Shown piece by piece: positions 4,812 to 5,247 of a DNA stretch of 5,247 bases. The translations under genes were made by a program, and so were the position numbers. Positions within the stretch are counted from its first letter, which is position 1; every line of letters begins with the position of its first letter. Origin of the DNA: Firmicutes bacterium UBA3906 (GTDB taxonomy: Bacteria; Bacillota; Clostridia; Caldicoprobacterales; DTU083); NCBI GenBank assembly GCA_002391555.1, contig DGFG01000137.1:1-5247 (forward strand). Direction: 5' to 3'. The notes under the pieces are model-generated. The model was not told the origin of the DNA, did not search any database, and saw only the letters and a list, made by a program, of their open reading frames with translations.

Positions 4812-5247
4812 ATGAAGAAACGTATTTTTTCAATTATCGTTGTAGCCATATTAGTATTAGGTTTAGCATTAACAGGCTGCAACAAGAGTTCTGGACCAGC
4901 CAAGGTTGAGGACGATCCTAACGTATCATCAATAAATATTTATTCATTTACTGATGAGGTACCAAGTATGCTCAAAAAGTATGCTGAATTAAACAGTGAC
5001 TTCAATCTCACAATCAACGAGACTATTAGAGCTACTGACACAGGTGCATATCAACCAGCACTAGACACAGCACTACAAAGTGGTGGCTCAAGCGCACCTG
5101 ACATTTACGCCGCTGAGGCTGCATTCGTACTAAAGTATACTCAGGGTGGTGCTTCTAGCTACGCTGCTCCTTACAAAGATCTAGGAATAGACGTAGAGAA
5201 CTTAATCAAAGAGGCAAAGATTGCTCAGTACACAGTTGATATCGGTA
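4812..5247 (+). CDS. Carbohydrate-type ABC transporter solute-binding lipoprotein, N-terminal part (cut by window end)
   Basis: The frame opens at ATG 4812, six bases after AGGAGG (4800-4805), and stays open for 145 codons to the window edge; the full protein should be about 400-460 residues. Residues 1-22 are a lipoprotein signal peptide (MKKR, hydrophobic core, LTG) with the lipobox cysteine at 23 (LTGC). It would thus be anchored by lipid on the outer face of the membrane. A Ser/Gly/Asp-rich linker follows to about 40, then the start of the family 1 (COG1653-like) extracellular solute-binding fold: INIYSFTDEVPSMLKKYAELN, a QPALDTALQSGGSSAPDIYA stretch typical of these proteins, and AAPYKDLGIDVENLIKEA. 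It should deliver a sugar or oligosaccharide to two permease subunits and an ATPase, probably encoded beyond the window. Upstream is an AraC regulator, its probable controller. The exact sugar cannot be read from this fragment. Confidence 0.9.
   Translation, partial: MKKRIFSIIVVAILVLGLALTGCNKSSGPAKVEDDPNVSSINIYSFTDEVPSMLKKYAELNSDFNLTINETIRATDTGAYQPALDTALQSGGSSAPDIYAAEAAFVLKYTQGGASSYAAPYKDLGIDVENLIKEAKIAQYTVDIG

Overview
The window looks like a low-GC Firmicute, most likely a Clostridia/Lachnospiraceae-type gut or rumen anaerobe. The grounds are the AT-rich sequence, strong purine-rich ribosome sites (GGGAGG, AGGAGGG), a LTGC lipobox, and protein types common in that group: a Tad-type TadC protein, a DUF5702-like protein, a short one-domain EamA transporter, and an AraC regulator next to a sugar-type ABC binding protein. 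The species is not determined. The first 19 bases are exactly the Tn5/Nextera transposase end, so this is the raw end of a contig with untrimmed library adapter.

Left end (20-151): a complete tRNA-Asn(GTT) with encoded CCA, followed by a strong rho-independent terminator.

Left-middle (about 165-2756): what appears to be a collapsed tad-type pilus/secretion locus. Directly after the terminator lies a TadC-like (type II secretion F family) piece that has no usable start codon and stops partway through its domain. In another frame it runs into the C-terminal part of a protein resembling DUF5702, which is fused in frame to the distal part of a cell-surface protein with several bacterial Ig-like repeats and a C-terminal membrane anchor. 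An overlapping ATGA start after its stop codon leads to a stop after two codons. The pieces are each free of stops and frameshifts but joined abruptly. This fits several clean internal deletions, or an assembly or amplification chimera that skipped sequence. Given the adapter at base 1, artefact must be excluded before any biology is read into the fusion.

Centre (2815-3228, minus strand): an intact 137-residue EamA-family (drug/metabolite transporter) membrane protein, followed by about 500 bases of AT-rich intergenic DNA. That DNA holds a good sigma-A-like promoter (TTGACT-N17-TATTAT) and a long leader for the next gene.

Right (3730-5247, plus strand): an AraC-family regulator with a cupin-type sensor domain, whose start is best placed at GTG 3730, then 212 bases of AT-rich spacer, then the first 145 codons of a lipoprotein solute-binding subunit of a carbohydrate-type ABC transporter, cut by the window end. 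This is a familiar sugar-uptake arrangement: the regulator probably senses the sugar and controls the transporter. A near-identical 14-base element occurs upstream of both genes and is a candidate operator. I see no CRISPR array, insertion sequence, phage gene or clearly new defence system here.
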